From assembly GCA_020091685.1 (NCBI GenBank), contig CM034596.1:1240001-1304000 (forward strand): a stretch of DNA of 64,000 nucleotides, given 5' to 3'. This document shows positions 36,511 to 48,862 of the stretch, piece after piece; positions within the stretch are counted from its first letter, which is position 1; every line of letters begins with the position of its first letter. Origin of the DNA: Lutjanus erythropterus (lineage: Eukaryota; Chordata; Actinopteri; Lutjaniformes; Lutjanidae). The translations under genes were made by a program, and so were the position numbers. The notes under the pieces were generated by a model. The model had not been told where the DNA came from, made no database searches, and saw only the letters and a list, made by a program, of their open reading frames with translations.

Positions 36511-37822
36511 GAAGGGCAACAAGGTGGAGGACCCAAAATGCAGACAACACAGGAGAACCAGTTCAAAAAAAGGTTTAATGAAGTAAAACAGCAAAACAAA
36601 GGCTTACACAAACACAGGAGGGGAACATCCAGAGGGCTGTACTATGAAGCAAGCTCAACACAGCCAGGCCTTCTCTGCATGATCTGGATCGACAAAGCCT
36701 AAAACCACAATCCAAGATAATTGGTACCACGACATTGGTTATGAACTTGCTTTGTTAATCCAGGCTCTCATCTTAAGGCTTTGTGCACGTTCATATAAAA
36801 GGGGTGTTTGTTGCGTCATTTGACTTTTCTTCCACATGAAATGAAGTGATCGCGAGCCACTTACTTAAGTCAAAATCATCAAGTTGTTATAATTATGAGC
36901 AAAATACATTACAGCAAAAAGCAACATTGTTGCTGCAAATAAAGCAGGAGAAGAAGAATGATGTTAGAATAAACGGCAGCATTAAGACCGCATTTAGTCT
37001 ATCAGTAATTTTCTAACATGAAAACTGCACATTAAACAATAAAACTCCATACAGCAGATTTAAACATGATGAAGTCTGTCTGACACTGTCCTATGATGAC
37101 AAAGACGTGGAGATCACTTAGGTTTTTGACCAAACCAACGTAAAATGAGTGTAACTGATTTTTGATTGTCTGTGATAAATGATGATGAATTTTCTAATCA
37201 GTGATCTGAGCTGCAATATCACCAAGACAAAACAGATAACAGTAAAAAGTATTCAAAGTGTCTGTAGTTGCTTCATCATTATTTTAGTGTGTGGATTATA
37301 TACCACGTCAATTTAAAGTGTTAATATGATCTGGAGCAAACGGGAAAAATGACTCTGCATCACCAAATGGAGGTTACCATCATGACAGCGTGATGCAGAC
37401 AGTTTGTGCTGCTGTTACATTACATTATGTTTCATTTTTACATTATATGGATTCGTTCGGTGATATTACAAACATACAGCTCAGCAACTTTTCATTTTTA
37501 ACGCCTTCCCTCAGTTTAAAAGCTATATCGCTCATAAACAACCTTGTTAGGATGATAATTAGTTAAAGAACTGTGCTTTTTACAGATGATTTAATCTGAA
37601 ACTCTGAACAAAACCTAAACGAACTGACACAGACACAGAGAAACACAGGGGCTAAATAGATAGAACTAATGAGACACAGGTGGACAAACAGGTGAAACTA
37701 ATGACGATTAAAAAAGAGCGGAAAAAGAACAAAGACAGGAAGTAAAGACAAGACACATGAGGGAAGACCTGGACTACCAAAATAAAACAGGAAATGACCA
37801 GCAAAAAACTAAAACCATGACA
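36511..37822. mobile_element. Nested composite repeat
   Basis: Left part 36511-36630 (CAACAAGGTGGAGGACCCAA, then CAGTTCAAAAAAAGGTTTAATG) is, from memory, the opposite end of the same fish repeat whose other end is 37639-37822. Between them, about 36631-37610 begins AGGGCTGTACTATGAAGCAA, which looks like a separate DNA-transposon terminus, suggesting one element inserted into another. The far end of the inner element is not identified. No coding sequence. Confidence 0.45.
37639..37822 (+). repeat. Unclassified dispersed repeat, copy B
   Basis: Same orientation and near-collinear with copy A at 4121-4304, from AGAAACACAGGGGCTAAATA to AAAACCATGACA. Confidence 0.75.
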
Positions 37823-39810
37823 GCTATGGAGTTGACATGTTATGGTTGAGACACATCTGATAGCAATATTATTTAATGAATTTGTCACAAAAAAGAAAGT
37901 TAACCAGTGCTTGAGCAGTATTCCCACCTTTTTTATTTAAACCAGGAAGAGAGACAGGGGTCCTTAGGATGTAGCTAACCATTTTTACACCTCAGACAGA
38001 GTTAATGAAAATCTGGGGCATTATTTTAAGGTACATTTTCACCGTGTCTAGTCAGCACCACAAAAACTATTTATCAATATTTCATTTATGCACAATGCCA
38101 GTAAATTGTAAGCACAGACACGGACATTAACCTCCAAGCAGAGCAGCTGCTGCTGCTAGCACTGCTAATGTTAGCCACACTGTGTCTCAGGCTGACAGCT
38201 AATGTCAGCTATGGGTTGTTTACCCACAGACACAGTCACTCCTCTTCAGTCTGAAAAGGTGAAGCATTTAGTGAGTTGTTGTCATGTTTTATAGGTTAAT
38301 GTGCAATGTTTGTATTGCACAGCGCAAAGTGACACACATTTCATCGACATTTAAAATACAATTTGGCAATTATAGACTGTGATTAATGGCTTCAAATGGC
38401 TCTTAATACACATTTTTTTGGACAGTATGTAACATTATCAATTAATAAATTGCGCTCAATTTTAACTGTGTTCTGAGTGTTTCCTTACCATTGGACTCGT
38501 CAGCTAGTCTGAAATAAATTTTGTGTTTAATCAAATTAGTAACCAGGAACATCCCTAGTCATCAGTAGGTCTTGTTAGTTTTAGATTTTGAAGACTTTAA
38601 ACAGAATTAACAATTAACAATTTTTAAATTGTTTAAAGTTGTGAATTGTTGTCTGGGGCAGTTTAGAAATTAAAAAAAGTAAAGCAGACTAAAACATTTT
38701 ATAAATCACATATATTTCATATAATTTAAGAAGTTTCATTTCTCAACAATGGGTGAATTCAATGTGTATGAATTGTACAGATCAAAACAGAAAAGTCAAA
38801 GGAATGCATTCACAATACCATGTCAACAGCACAAAATCTACAGTACATCTTCCATTGCAAAACAAAATGTTTGGTCTACCAGCTAGCACACACGGGGTGT
38901 GCTGAAAACTTGACTTAGCAAGCCAGAGGCACAGCATGTAAACAGTATGACAAGGTCCTGCACTCCCAAAGAAAGATTGTTGTTCCAGCGTGGACAGGTT
39001 CTTGGCTCACTCACTTTGAATGACTGATTGGATGCTAGTCAAAACTCTTTTCTGGCAGCCCTTCCAGGAAAATAGAACAATATTGGGCGCTGTCAATTTG
39101 TCGGGGTATTCCATTACGTTACAATGCTGAGGATCAGATCTAAATATGAGCTGAGTCATTTGAGCTTGCCAAACAAATATCGGAGTTTCTTGCACAAAGT
39201 CAAATCTGATGCATACATCTAAGGGTCGAGGTCACATATTATGTAAAATACTGAGAGTATTTGGTGTGTGTCAGCTGCTTCCAATATGTTGAAATATTCA
39301 GTAAACTAGATTGCCCAAATGTTATGACCAAGAGTGTATTATTGACTGGTATGATTGGTAACTGTGCCAGTGCCCATGACATCCAGGGACCTTAAAGGCC
39401 AGCATTATTACCATCCCGTTCTCATTCCCAACTTCTTAAATACCAACATTTTGTCACGCAACTTGCCGACTCATATAGATGCATACAGTATGTGTTAGTG
39501 GCTGAAAGAGACATGCTAAGCTTGCAAGTGACTTCAATGTAAACCCATCCACAGCTGTATGAGAAGCACCAGGCTTTCGACATCAAATAAAGAGGGAGAA
39601 GTCCATGTCTGGAGGAGGTGGGGTGGATGGATGGCTCAAACAAACACAAGAAACCAGGGTCCGTGTCCCATGCGAAAACCAAAACGCTATATAAAGTTTT
39701 AAGTTACATAACATTACCTTCCTCACTCTTGTGTTATGTGACTTTAATTTTGCATGTTGCTTCACTGACGTCGTGTGATGTATGTATCATAACGTACTTA
39801 TTGTAACATC
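37823..39810. other. No gene seen
   Basis: Short ORFs only. Near 38130-38215 there is a GC-richer patch with repeated GCTGCT and GCTAATG motifs. No family recognised. Confidence 0.5.
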
Positions 39811-40600
39811 CAAACATGATCTTATCCTAAACCGACTCACGTAGTTTTTATTCCTAAACTTAACTTAACAATGTGTTAAAAAGGCTGACTGGTAAGGTCT
39901 CGTACACCCACCACAGGGTGCATCAGTGTGCGAAAGGGGCATCACAAAATGTCTGTATTGGATGAGCTGGGATGAAAATGGGTTGTTGTTATTACCCATC
40001 CCTTTCTCATTCATCAAATATAGCAACTGGGGTCAGTGCCCCTTGATGGTCCTTGTGATTGTCAGAGAGCCTTTCTAACATTGTGAAAGCCTCTATTTCA
40101 ACCCAAGCCATGATCTTTTCCTAAACCTGCCCAAATAGTTTCTGTTCCTAAACATACCTAAATAGTTTTTGTGCCTAAACCTAACCTAGTACTTTTCTTG
40201 CTTAAACCTAACTAAATTGCAACTGATAACTGAAAATAATTCAAAGAACAACAAAAACCATTGACTTAACTATGTCTCAAAAAGGTTTATGTTAACATTT
40301 AGCTTCTCAGCGGACATGAAAGTCTTTTGTCTGAGTCATTCAGTCTCCACACCCTCTATACCAGCACTTAAAGCACAGTCTAGCCCTGGCCCTGATAGGT
40401 GGGTCAAAGAATCTCGGAACACCAGTTTTTGTGTCCACTGCAAAACCAGTAGTTACTGTTTAAGCTGCATAATGTACGTATGTTACTTAATTTACTTATG
40501 AATGTTACATTACATACATTACAACTAATGTCGTTATTGTAACCCAAACCATTACACTTTTCTAAACCTTACCAACAAGTTGTGTTGCCTTTGTGACAAA
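39811..40600. repeat. Repeat family with CCTAAACCTAACC-like units
   Basis: Three diverged blocks: 39811-39870 (ATGATCTTATCCTAAACC, then ATTCCTAAACTTAACTTA), 40107-40215 (ATGATCTTTTCCTAAACC, with three further CCTAAAC repeats about 30 bp apart) and 40530-40600 (TTCTAAACCTTACCAAC). The same theme recurs weakly at 59395-59440. It looks like an old dispersed element with an internal short-period repeat. Confidence 0.55.
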
Positions 40601-40991
40601 ATAAAAGCACAAAAAATACTTGCTTAGGTTAAGGAACAGACCATGTTAGGTTATAATAAGAATGTTACATGTAACATAACATACACACGTTACCCAAACA
40701 CAGTGGCACAAAAAGTGGTGCCACGCTAGAGGGGGCGCCAAAGCGATGGGGGAAAAATTATTTCAAGTTGGCATTTAATGTATTTAACAGCTGTTTATGC
40801 ACGTGTAAATGATATGATCAATAACAGAGGGGCATGTCACTAATTAGCCGCCCCTCCGCTCCCCTACTCTCGCCCCCTCCCACACACACTATAGGCGTTC
40901 CAGTGCGCGCCCACTCGAGCACGCGCTGGAGCGTTTTTGGTTTTTTTTTCATTTGCTTCGTGTTGTCACATCAAATGACAGGGAGCTAAAG

Positions 40992-41107
40992 ATGGAGAGG
41001 CAGAAAAGAAAGCTCTCGGGGTCACAAAATAGAAAACGGAAGACTGAGAAGGAGAAATCTTTCGAAGGGATGAAATAAAGCTTTTCAAAGTGGTTGAAAG
41101 ACAGTGG
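40992..41107 (+). pseudogene. hAT N-terminal exon remnant
   Basis: From ATG at 40992: MERQKRKLSGSQNRKRKTEK, then EKSFEGMK, an in-frame TAA, then SFSKWLKDS up to a GTAAGT donor after 41107. The Lys/Arg-rich start and KWL motif fit the first exon of ZMYM/TTF-type hAT transposases. Later exon-like blocks near 41467-41535 (Glu/Lys-rich) and 41690-41770 may be remains of the acidic linker. The zinc finger and catalytic core are not present. Confidence 0.5.
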
Positions 41108-41569
41108 GTAAGTTACGTCAGTGTATCAAGATGAGGCTTGTAAATATTCAGGTTAGCTAAAGCAACTACTAGTAAAACGACAGGTCTTGCAACTGTGGGA
41201 GGAAGGATCTGATACTGAAACACGTTCTTCATTCTTTCAAAACGTCACTTAGTATTTAGATGTCAGGAATATGATTTAATTTAGTGACGTTTTAGATTTG
41301 TTTCCAATGAGATATTATTGAGTTTATTTAAAAAATGATTTCTCCAAAGGATTTCCAAACTGATCCAATACGAATATAATTTAAAATTAAAATTTCATGT
41401 TTTTTCTATGTGGTTTGACTGCTGTATTTTTTTAAACGTCCTTAACACAAAGTTCATGTGATTCAGGTGTGAGAATGGAGAGAAGGAAGAGAAGAAGAGA
41501 GAGAGAGAATCATGAGAGACAGGGGAAGACGACAGGTTGGTCTAATATTAGGTGGAAGTGTAGGAACAG

Positions 41570-41587
41570 TCACTTGATATCAAGTGA
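41570..41587. repeat. Perfect 18-bp palindrome
   Basis: TCACTTGATATCAAGTGA, inside the hAT derivative. No known role; possibly chance or a small fold-back. Confidence 0.6.
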
Positions 41588-41985
41588 TTAATTTCTAAAT
41601 ATTATTTATATTGAATAATTGCATTAGCAAGATGTGTAATTTATTCAAAGCTATTAAACAAAGCTTGTTTGACCACATGAATTAGCAGAGAAAAACACAG
41701 GCAAGGGGTGAAGGAGACAGATATGAGATCAGTGACGGCATCTGCTATAGAGGAGACCAGTGATGGCATCCGGTAGGAATAATTCAACTAGTGAGGCCAC
41801 AAAAAACTAATTAATATGTTACTTAAAATAAAAGTCTGTAATAAAAGTCTTTTATTTTATAAGTCCATGAATAAATAAGATTTATACACGTAAACATTGA
41901 AGAAAAGGAAAAAAAAAAAGGGGGGGGAGCTGTAATGTGTCTGCATACCCCTCAGAAAGTAGGTAGTTGCGCCCCTGCCCAAACA

Positions 41986-43503
41986 TATGCATGTTGTGCA
42001 TGTGTTCACATGGGACATGAACCCCGGGATCCTGGATGAATGTCCTGAGTTTGTCTGACCCATGCCTCCATTCCACCTCAACCATATGTGGACTTTCTTA
42101 CTCTTATACACTACGTTGCTTGACTTAAATGGCACACTGAAACATAACACTAGAGGGGTGCCTACAGAAATGATAGTAGAGGGGTACCTATAGTGTCATA
42201 GTTTGAAACATGGGGACATTGATAAAATTGTAGTATTTGATGCGAAAGAAGGAGTGATTTTGGACACTGGATAATGGTTTTGCATGCATGAGCCTTGATA
42301 TTGCGGCCAATTTTTATTTGATTTTATCCCCTCATAGTTTAGGTTTTCTAAAAGTGAGCCTTTACATGTCAAGTCCATTTATTTTTATGCAGCCAAAAAT
42401 CACAAATCCTTTCTTATACCGACTGTGTTCTTTATTATATCAGCAACTTCTTAATTAAGTTCATCTTTAAAGTTCACTGTTCATCATTAGGTTTCATCAG
42501 ATTAGGCCTCTTCCATGATGTCATCTTTTCTTTTTGTTGCTGTGAGATTTTTCTTTTGTTATGAGAAATGATGACTAATAATGACATAATAAACGGCCAC
42601 TGCTGTCAGGACTACAGTACATGGTTCTCCTGTCAAGTGTTGCAGTCACTAAGCCAGGTTAGTATAAGAAAAAAGCTCCAGGGGCCAAGTGATAAATTTG
42701 TCATAAAAGATGACGCAGTGTATCTGTTGTCATACCTCCAGCACTGATACACAGTACTGTTAGTGTAAGCCAGTTTGTTCATGGTAAAACCTGATTTAAA
42801 CTTTTAATAAGACCAAGAAAATGAGCTCTCTGAATGAGTGTGTGTGCATTTCATTCAGTGGACAGTTTTCTATCCTTGCACTTAGTGCACTCTCTATTTA
42901 CATATTATGTTCTCAATGCCCATAATTTCTACATGATTGCCTCTCCAAGAAAATCAGGGGACAGTTTGAAGCCATAAAATGAAATGGATATAATGTAATC
43001 AACTCATTGTGAGCTTTGGCTGTCTTTGACTTCCTTCCCATCCCACCCTAAGATTCATCTTGTCATACTTTTTTAATGTAACTTTGATCTTCCAATATTT
43101 ATGGGCCATTTTACACAAAATCAACATGTGAATCAGAGAGTGGAAATTTCTCTTTAAACCTCCTCCACTTCTTCCCTCCATAGAGCATTTTTTTTGTCTT
43201 TTTTGGGGGGTGAGAGGTTAGAATGTATAAGGGCTTAGAGCATCATGATTTAAGTGTATGATAGTCATTCCCATGCTCTATCATGTCTCATAAGTTGTTA
43301 CAGCAGTTTTGGATTGTTTTGAGTTACACAAATTCTGTGCAAAATATAGCCATTTGAGAACTGATAAAAATGGTCACAACCCCTCCAAAATACCACATTA
43401 GGACACCAAGACTTTGAGGAACACCTTTAAAAATTCATGCTGTGATTCAGTATCAGAAACTTTTTATAGTTGGAGATTTCTGCAGGAGTTACATTTTTAG
43501 CAG
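41986..43503. other. No gene seen
   Basis: Includes a tiny tandem duplication near 42151-42196 (TAGAGGGGTGCCTA, TAGAGGGGTACCTA). Otherwise AT-rich sequence with short ORFs only. Confidence 0.5.
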
Positions 43504-44546
43504 TTGACCCTTTGTTAAACCCCACTCCAAACAGTACCTGTCCAATCACAGGTTAGCAACTGTAACTAGAGCTGTCAAGCTTTCCATGTCTGTACATGGT
43601 GGAAATGGTGTGCAGGAGGCTCTGAGGAGAGCGATACTCAGCGTTTTATGAGTTTGGACTGTGGCATCTTTTTCATCTTTCAAAAACGTGAAACACAAGA
43701 GCCCTCATGTGGGGAATGGATTAAACTCTGTCTTCCTCTGCTCTAATATAAGATGCAAACATTAGCATGTGTGGCTAAGTAACACTAGCTTACTCACTGC
43801 AGTAACTTTACCTCCAGTCAAACTTATTCTGTGGGGGTTTGAGAAGGAAGATGTGGGCTGATACAGAATCAAAGTGGGTCAACGATGATGAGTCTCTCTG
43901 GCTCACTGTCTCAGGTCCGGGTTAGCTTAGCTCTTATCTCGGCTCTCTTCCTGTGGTGATTGCAGTCTGGCTGGTCTGGCTGGGTGACCCGTCTCAAGGT
44001 CTGCTGTACTATTTGAGTCCCTGCGCTTCCTTTTCCCACATTAATGTATGTATTTCTGTCATCCATCATGTACCTGCTGTATTGTCCCATCCAACCAATG
44101 TTTGCTGAGATGTAAGCTAGCTTTAGCCTCAGTCTTTTAGTGTTAATGTTATATCTTGTAGGCAGCTATTAGCTAACTTTACATAAACACTTTCACAGGG
44201 TTCTTGTTTTAAAACTTGTCAGATGGAAACATTAAAATGTCAGCTGGAGACCGACTTTTCAGCTGAGTCAAGGAGTTAGCATTAGCATTAGCTTACATCA
44301 GCTTACGCTTATTAAATCTGCTTGAGTCATTATTTTAGCCAGCAAAATCCACCATTGTCAGCTAGAACTGAGAAGCTGCTTTGTTTACTTCTCTAAGAAA
44401 TCACAAACCTCTTGTTTCAATAATTACTCCAAATTTCTAAATTTGTCACTGTTATCACCATAAACTGCATAAACCCAGTGGGAGAATGGAAAGTTTGGCA
44501 GGCTAGCAACAGTAACTAAGGAGGACAGGGCTTAGTAAAGGGTCAA
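43504..44546 (-). mobile_element. Non-autonomous TIR element, copy 3 of 3, complete and inverted
   Basis: Starts TTGACCCTTTGTTAAACCCC and ends GGGCTTAGTAAAGGGTCAA. The interior is the reverse complement of copy 1 (for example CAAAGTGGGTCAACGATGAT and AACGTGAAACACAAGAG). About 1,043 bp, slightly longer than copy 1. AGT borders both ends if the element is trimmed to TGACCC/GGGTCA. No coding capacity. Confidence 0.8.
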
Positions 44547-44799
44547 GTGAATGGCAAGCACTTCCATTCTGGGGATTGCTCAGGGAAGTCCTTATTGCCA
44601 ATAGTTCTAGGAAAGCCATCCATGCTTTGAATGCTCCACGTCTCTAGTTTGTGGTTACAAAGATTCATGAGACTGTGATTATCCCAGAGCTCATGATAGG
44701 TCATTTTATACAAGTCAAGTTTCAAAAAATTTTCTTACTACAACAAAATGCCTACTATGCAGAAATGTTCAGCTAGAATAAGTGAAAATAACTCATGCT

Positions 44800-45115
44800 G
44801 TATGCAAAAAAAAACTGTATGGCTGTGTCTGTTAAGGGGAGACTCTTAAATAACCATAGATCCCATTTTTTATTCACATACCTTGAGGTGAGAGGTCAAG
44901 GGACCCCTTTGAGATGGCAGTGCCAGTTTTTCCTTTAGCCTAAACGTGGAGCATTATTTACCCCCCTTCTCATCAAGCTAGTATAACATGGTACCAATGG
45001 ATTCCATACATCTTTTTGTTTCATATGATACTACTATCTTCACTCTAGCTTTGAAACAGAGCCTGCTGCAGCCTCTGAAAGACAGTAATGTTGGCTGGCG
45101 ACATGGACATCCCTA
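44800..45115 (+). repeat. Abundant fish dispersed repeat
   Basis: GAGGTGAGAGGTCAAGGGAC, CATGGTACCAATGGATTCC and GAGCCTGCTGCAGCCTCTGA occur in the order I recall for a very common fish non-coding repeat, which normally ends in a GCGTTAATGCG-type motif not present here. Confidence 0.55.
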
Positions 45116-45819
45116 CATAGGTGAAAAGGGTTACATGTATTTTTAAAAAATGTAAAACATGGTATGATTTTGAGGATGTTCATGTGTCAGGATTGAATAT
45201 TTCACAGTGTGATGAGAGAAGCTAAAAATGGGAAGCTACACCTATACATCTGTCCTTTTTCTAATATCCTACCAGAAGAAAAGGATCATCGTACCCCCAT
45301 GAACTTCACCTGTCACCAATTATTTGTCTCCTCAACCTGACGTTTTTATGGGCCCATCTCGACGTTTATGGTCCATTCCCGTTCACTTTGAAAGTATGGG
45401 CAGGCTCTGAAAGCACCCATCTGGCCCTGATTTCTCTGCTGCCTGGAGCCTTCTGTCTAACCACGAGACTCTGATCCTTCATCTATTGTGTATGTGGACA
45501 CATACCATACATAAACACGAGCTGAATGGGAGCGAACCATTTAAAAGCTTCTACGAAATTGTATTCTTTGCAGAAAATAACATTGGGTTATGACATTCAC
45601 TTATGGCACTGGTCTCTTTTTACATTTTTTTACTCTTTCATACATTTTACATAAAAGTCAGAAAGAAATAAGTCTAATCACATCCATGGCTTAAAGATTG
45701 TGTAAAGCAATAATAAATATTTGTTCTGAGTCACACCACAGAATCATATTATTAACTACCCAGCAAAATTTGAATGATTAAAAAATTGTTAAGTATATAA
45801 AATTAAAGTCCTGAAAAAA

Positions 45820-46515
45820 TGAGCAGTTTCCTCTGCTCAGAAACATTGGGGGTGTGTCCGCCCTGAAAACAACCTGAAAACATAGAAACCGCACATATTC
45901 TCTGGGCGGTAAGACCAGGAAGTAAACCCGGAAGCTAAAAAGCTTTTTCGGCTTATGCGCCAGGTGAGCAGATCTCACTGGACTGAATGGGTGCCATCTT
46001 TGCATTCATCACTGAGTTTACTATAATATATCTATGCCTGAAACATGGATGATCCATCTAGCAGCTTTATCAGACATGAAGAGACATGTTTGAGCCAGAG
46101 AATGGTGGCAGGATGTTATTTGTTTTTTTTTTCAGCGTTGGGTTGTTGGAACTGAAGTGAGCTGACGTGAACTGCTGGGCTGATTTGGACTGACAGAAGG
46201 TAAAGGTACGTTCATAACTTGTTGTTAGGGAGGTGGAGGTGGTGCTGTTTGTGTGCCGGTTCATGGGGCTTTGATAGTGTTGAGGGACCATGGCTATGGC
46301 ACGTCACTGAGCTATGTTTCAGGTCTGACAAAAGAATCCTGAATTTGGACTGAGAGTCACTGAAGGTACATACATAACGGACCGTTAGGAGGAAGGAGGG
46401 GAGGAAGAGTTGCATAGCGCATAGTCCGTTGGACTTAGTATATAGTGTTGGGGACCATGGCTCTGGCACGTCACCAAGCCATGTTTCAGCTCTGCCCAAA
46501 AAATCCTGAACACAG
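45820..46515. repeat. Dispersed repeat with internal 165-bp tandem duplication
   Basis: Left part 45820-45985 (GGGGTGTGTCCGCCCTGAAA to GCTTTTTCGGCTTATGCGCC) is followed by two diverged tandem units, 46182-46343 and 46344-46511. Each has GATTTGGACTGA-like start, GTTAGGAGG-type middle, GACCATGGCT, GGCACGTCAC, GCTATGTTTCAG or GCCATGTTTCAG, and AATCCTGA. The 95-codon minus-strand ORF at 46212-46499 spans the units and is not a gene. Confidence 0.6.
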
Positions 46516-48439
46516 AAATCGCAAACACCATGTTAACGATCTAACTCCACAATTCAGTTCTAAACTGTTCTGTCTTTTCACATTTTCAGCAACTACTTTC
46601 TAACGTTTATGATGTGGTTAGAAGAAAGACTATGAATTCCCTTTACACAGACTTTTAACATAGATTCTGAGTGAGAGATGGAGAGAAGGAAAATACAGTA
46701 AAGCAACATCCCACACTGGGTAAACAGAGCAGCCAAGCTATTTTTATTAGTCAGCTCGATCTCTATGGAGACCTGGGGTGGGGATGGAACTTCCTTTATC
46801 GAAACCTGGCAAGTCCTGATCAGAAACCTGTGGGGATTTCTCTGTCTAAAAGAGAGAGCTCCCATAATGACGCCAGGCATCTCTGAGGCATGAGGTCATC
46901 AGTAAAGGGGAAAAATGTCCCATTGATTTCATTTCTTGCACAAATGTTATTGGGCAGGAATCAAAGGTCAAAATGTCTTATGTCTTATGTTAAGACATGT
47001 AAAATTGACCCCATCTGTGGTGGCCAAATGCTAAGTGTAGCACATGCTTCAAAGGTGAGTTAATTTCCATTGCTGTGATGTACCTGAAACTAAAGGCAGG
47101 GCCCTCCCACTTAAACCTCAAGCCTTAGCAGAACAATAGTACAGCTGACTAAAGCCAGGACCGCCTTCCATCGCTGGTGGGTCTGCAGCTTCATTACCAG
47201 GCATAACAAAGGGCCTAAAAAGAGCAAAACAAACATGTTTCAGCACAAAGAGATAGCAACAGCAGGCCAGGAAGATTATGAGTCAAAAGTTTACTTATGG
47301 AATATGTGGGAATGATTGATGAGAAAGCTGTCACGAGTGGGGCCCCAAGATCACGGCCCCTCTGCATCAAGCTCAAAAGCTGCCTGACATTTAGCGCAAG
47401 CTGTCTCTCAAACTTCACCACACAGGAATTTTGGAGTGAATCCCTTCTATTAAAAGTTATTCCGCTGTGGTCCAAATGTGAGAAGGAAAAAGTGATGTAT
47501 TTACAGTGCACATAAGGTTAAGCATATGATGTAGGGCTGAGCAGTGAACTTGAAGGACCCAGGTGAACTTTTTACAGCACATAGCACATTTAACTTATGC
47601 AGGGTGTCTGAATATACATGCCTGTTTTTTTTTTATGTGCCGGAGCACATTTTTTTATAATACAACTTAAGTACACAAATGTGGACTTGCCAAAATACAC
47701 ACGTTAATCTAGCTCTCTGAGCTTAGTGTCATACAGTCTGGGAGAATAAAGCAGCTGCTTTAAATAGACACCGGGAGAAAACAACCCTGGGGGGCATAAT
47801 TGACTCCAATATCTCAAAACAAACATAGTTGTGTAAGAACTTTTATTATTCAAGTAGAAATATGCACCTAGTGCCAGGCAACCTGAAAATAATTTTCTAT
47901 GTAACTCTTTTGTATTGTAATCACCAACATTTTGATTAGTAACTGTAATTTAATTGCATAGGCCTACTTTTTTTTGCACTAATTGTAATGGATTATGATT
48001 TCATTTATTACGTCATTTAATTACATGTACTTTAAATACAGGCTAATTACAGATTACAACTGTTATGAGCATGAGCCTCACGCTCAGACATCTCTTTGGC
48101 TGCTTTCTCCAAAACTCTAACTCACACTAAAACATTCTGGATGAATAAATAGCACTACGGGTTAGAGGAAAAATATGTTTTTTTTTTACTTTTGGGGTGA
48201 ACTGTCCCTTTAAGAGACACAAACCATGAACAGTGTCTGACTGAGGACATGTGTTGCACTTTGTCCCTTCAATGTACTGCCATATTTTAATGGGCACTAT
48301 CTAATAAAAGCATAAAATACCCTCAAAATATAAAAGAAAAAATAGTGTAAAAATGACAAGTACCATTTTCACAGGGGCTCTGAACAGTTGGCAGCCTGGC
48401 AACTGGTGAGACTTCAGGTTACTCCTCCCAATTAAGAAA
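46516..48439. other. No gene seen
   Basis: Minus-strand ORFs of 95-98 codons at 46593-46880 and 47215-47511 show no domain pattern. 47905-48058 has GTAATTTAATTGCAT/TAATTACATGTACT-type repeat sequence, and 48188-48213 ends GGGGTGAACTGTCCCTTTAA, a MITE terminus. Confidence 0.45.
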
Positions 48440-48665
48440 CAGTCATATAGGTTGAGAGAAAGGCTACCAGTTTCCCCTTTCTTTTTTGTTTTTATGCTAA
48501 GCTAAGTTAACCAGCTTCTGGTTGAACCATTATATTTACTGTATAGATAAGAGAATGGTATCAGTCATCTCAACTAATTATCTGCAAGAGAAAGAATAAG
48601 CATTTTTCCTGAAATATCAACCAGTTTCTTCAACACATTATATCTCATTTATTTAATCCATAAAT
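48440..48665. repeat. MITE-like fish repeat (GCTAAGCTAAGTTAACC type)
   Basis: ATGCTAAGCTAAGTTAACCA, AGAGAATGGTATCAGTCATC and GCAAGAGAAAGAATAAGCAT follow the order of a common fish repeat. A fragment with ATGAGATCTCATCTCTAAAT and GGCAAGAAAGC recurs at 50745-50800. Confidence 0.55.
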
Positions 48666-48862
48666 ACTTAAGTTTTTATGGGGGGGTATGTACCAGACCA
48701 CTTCTTGGCTGGTTGCAGTGACTTCCTGGAATGCTGCTGTCACCATGAGACTGCTAAGCAACCAGCACAGAAGGCTCATCACAAGTCCCAATAACTGGGT
48801 ACCAAGTTGATGCTAGAATTCTGAAAATGTGATGATAATTGTTTTTTTTTTTCTTTCACAGT

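Larger units (their letters stand above)
40701..41977 (+). mobile_element. hAT transposon derivative, perfect 8-bp target duplication
   Basis: Begins CAGTGGCACAAAAAGTGG and ends TAGTTGCGCCCCTG (inverse CAGGGGCGCAACTA). CCCAAACA flanks both sides exactly (40693-40700 and 41978-41985). Only N-terminal exon remnants remain, followed by AT-rich filler, so it depends on an outside transposase. The exon resembles the charged N-terminus of hAT proteins that carry a TTF/ZMYM-type zinc finger; this family placement is an inference. Confidence 0.85.

Noticed and set aside
46212-46499. 95-codon minus-strand ORF
   Set aside because: Lies across two tandem repeat units and is explained by them.
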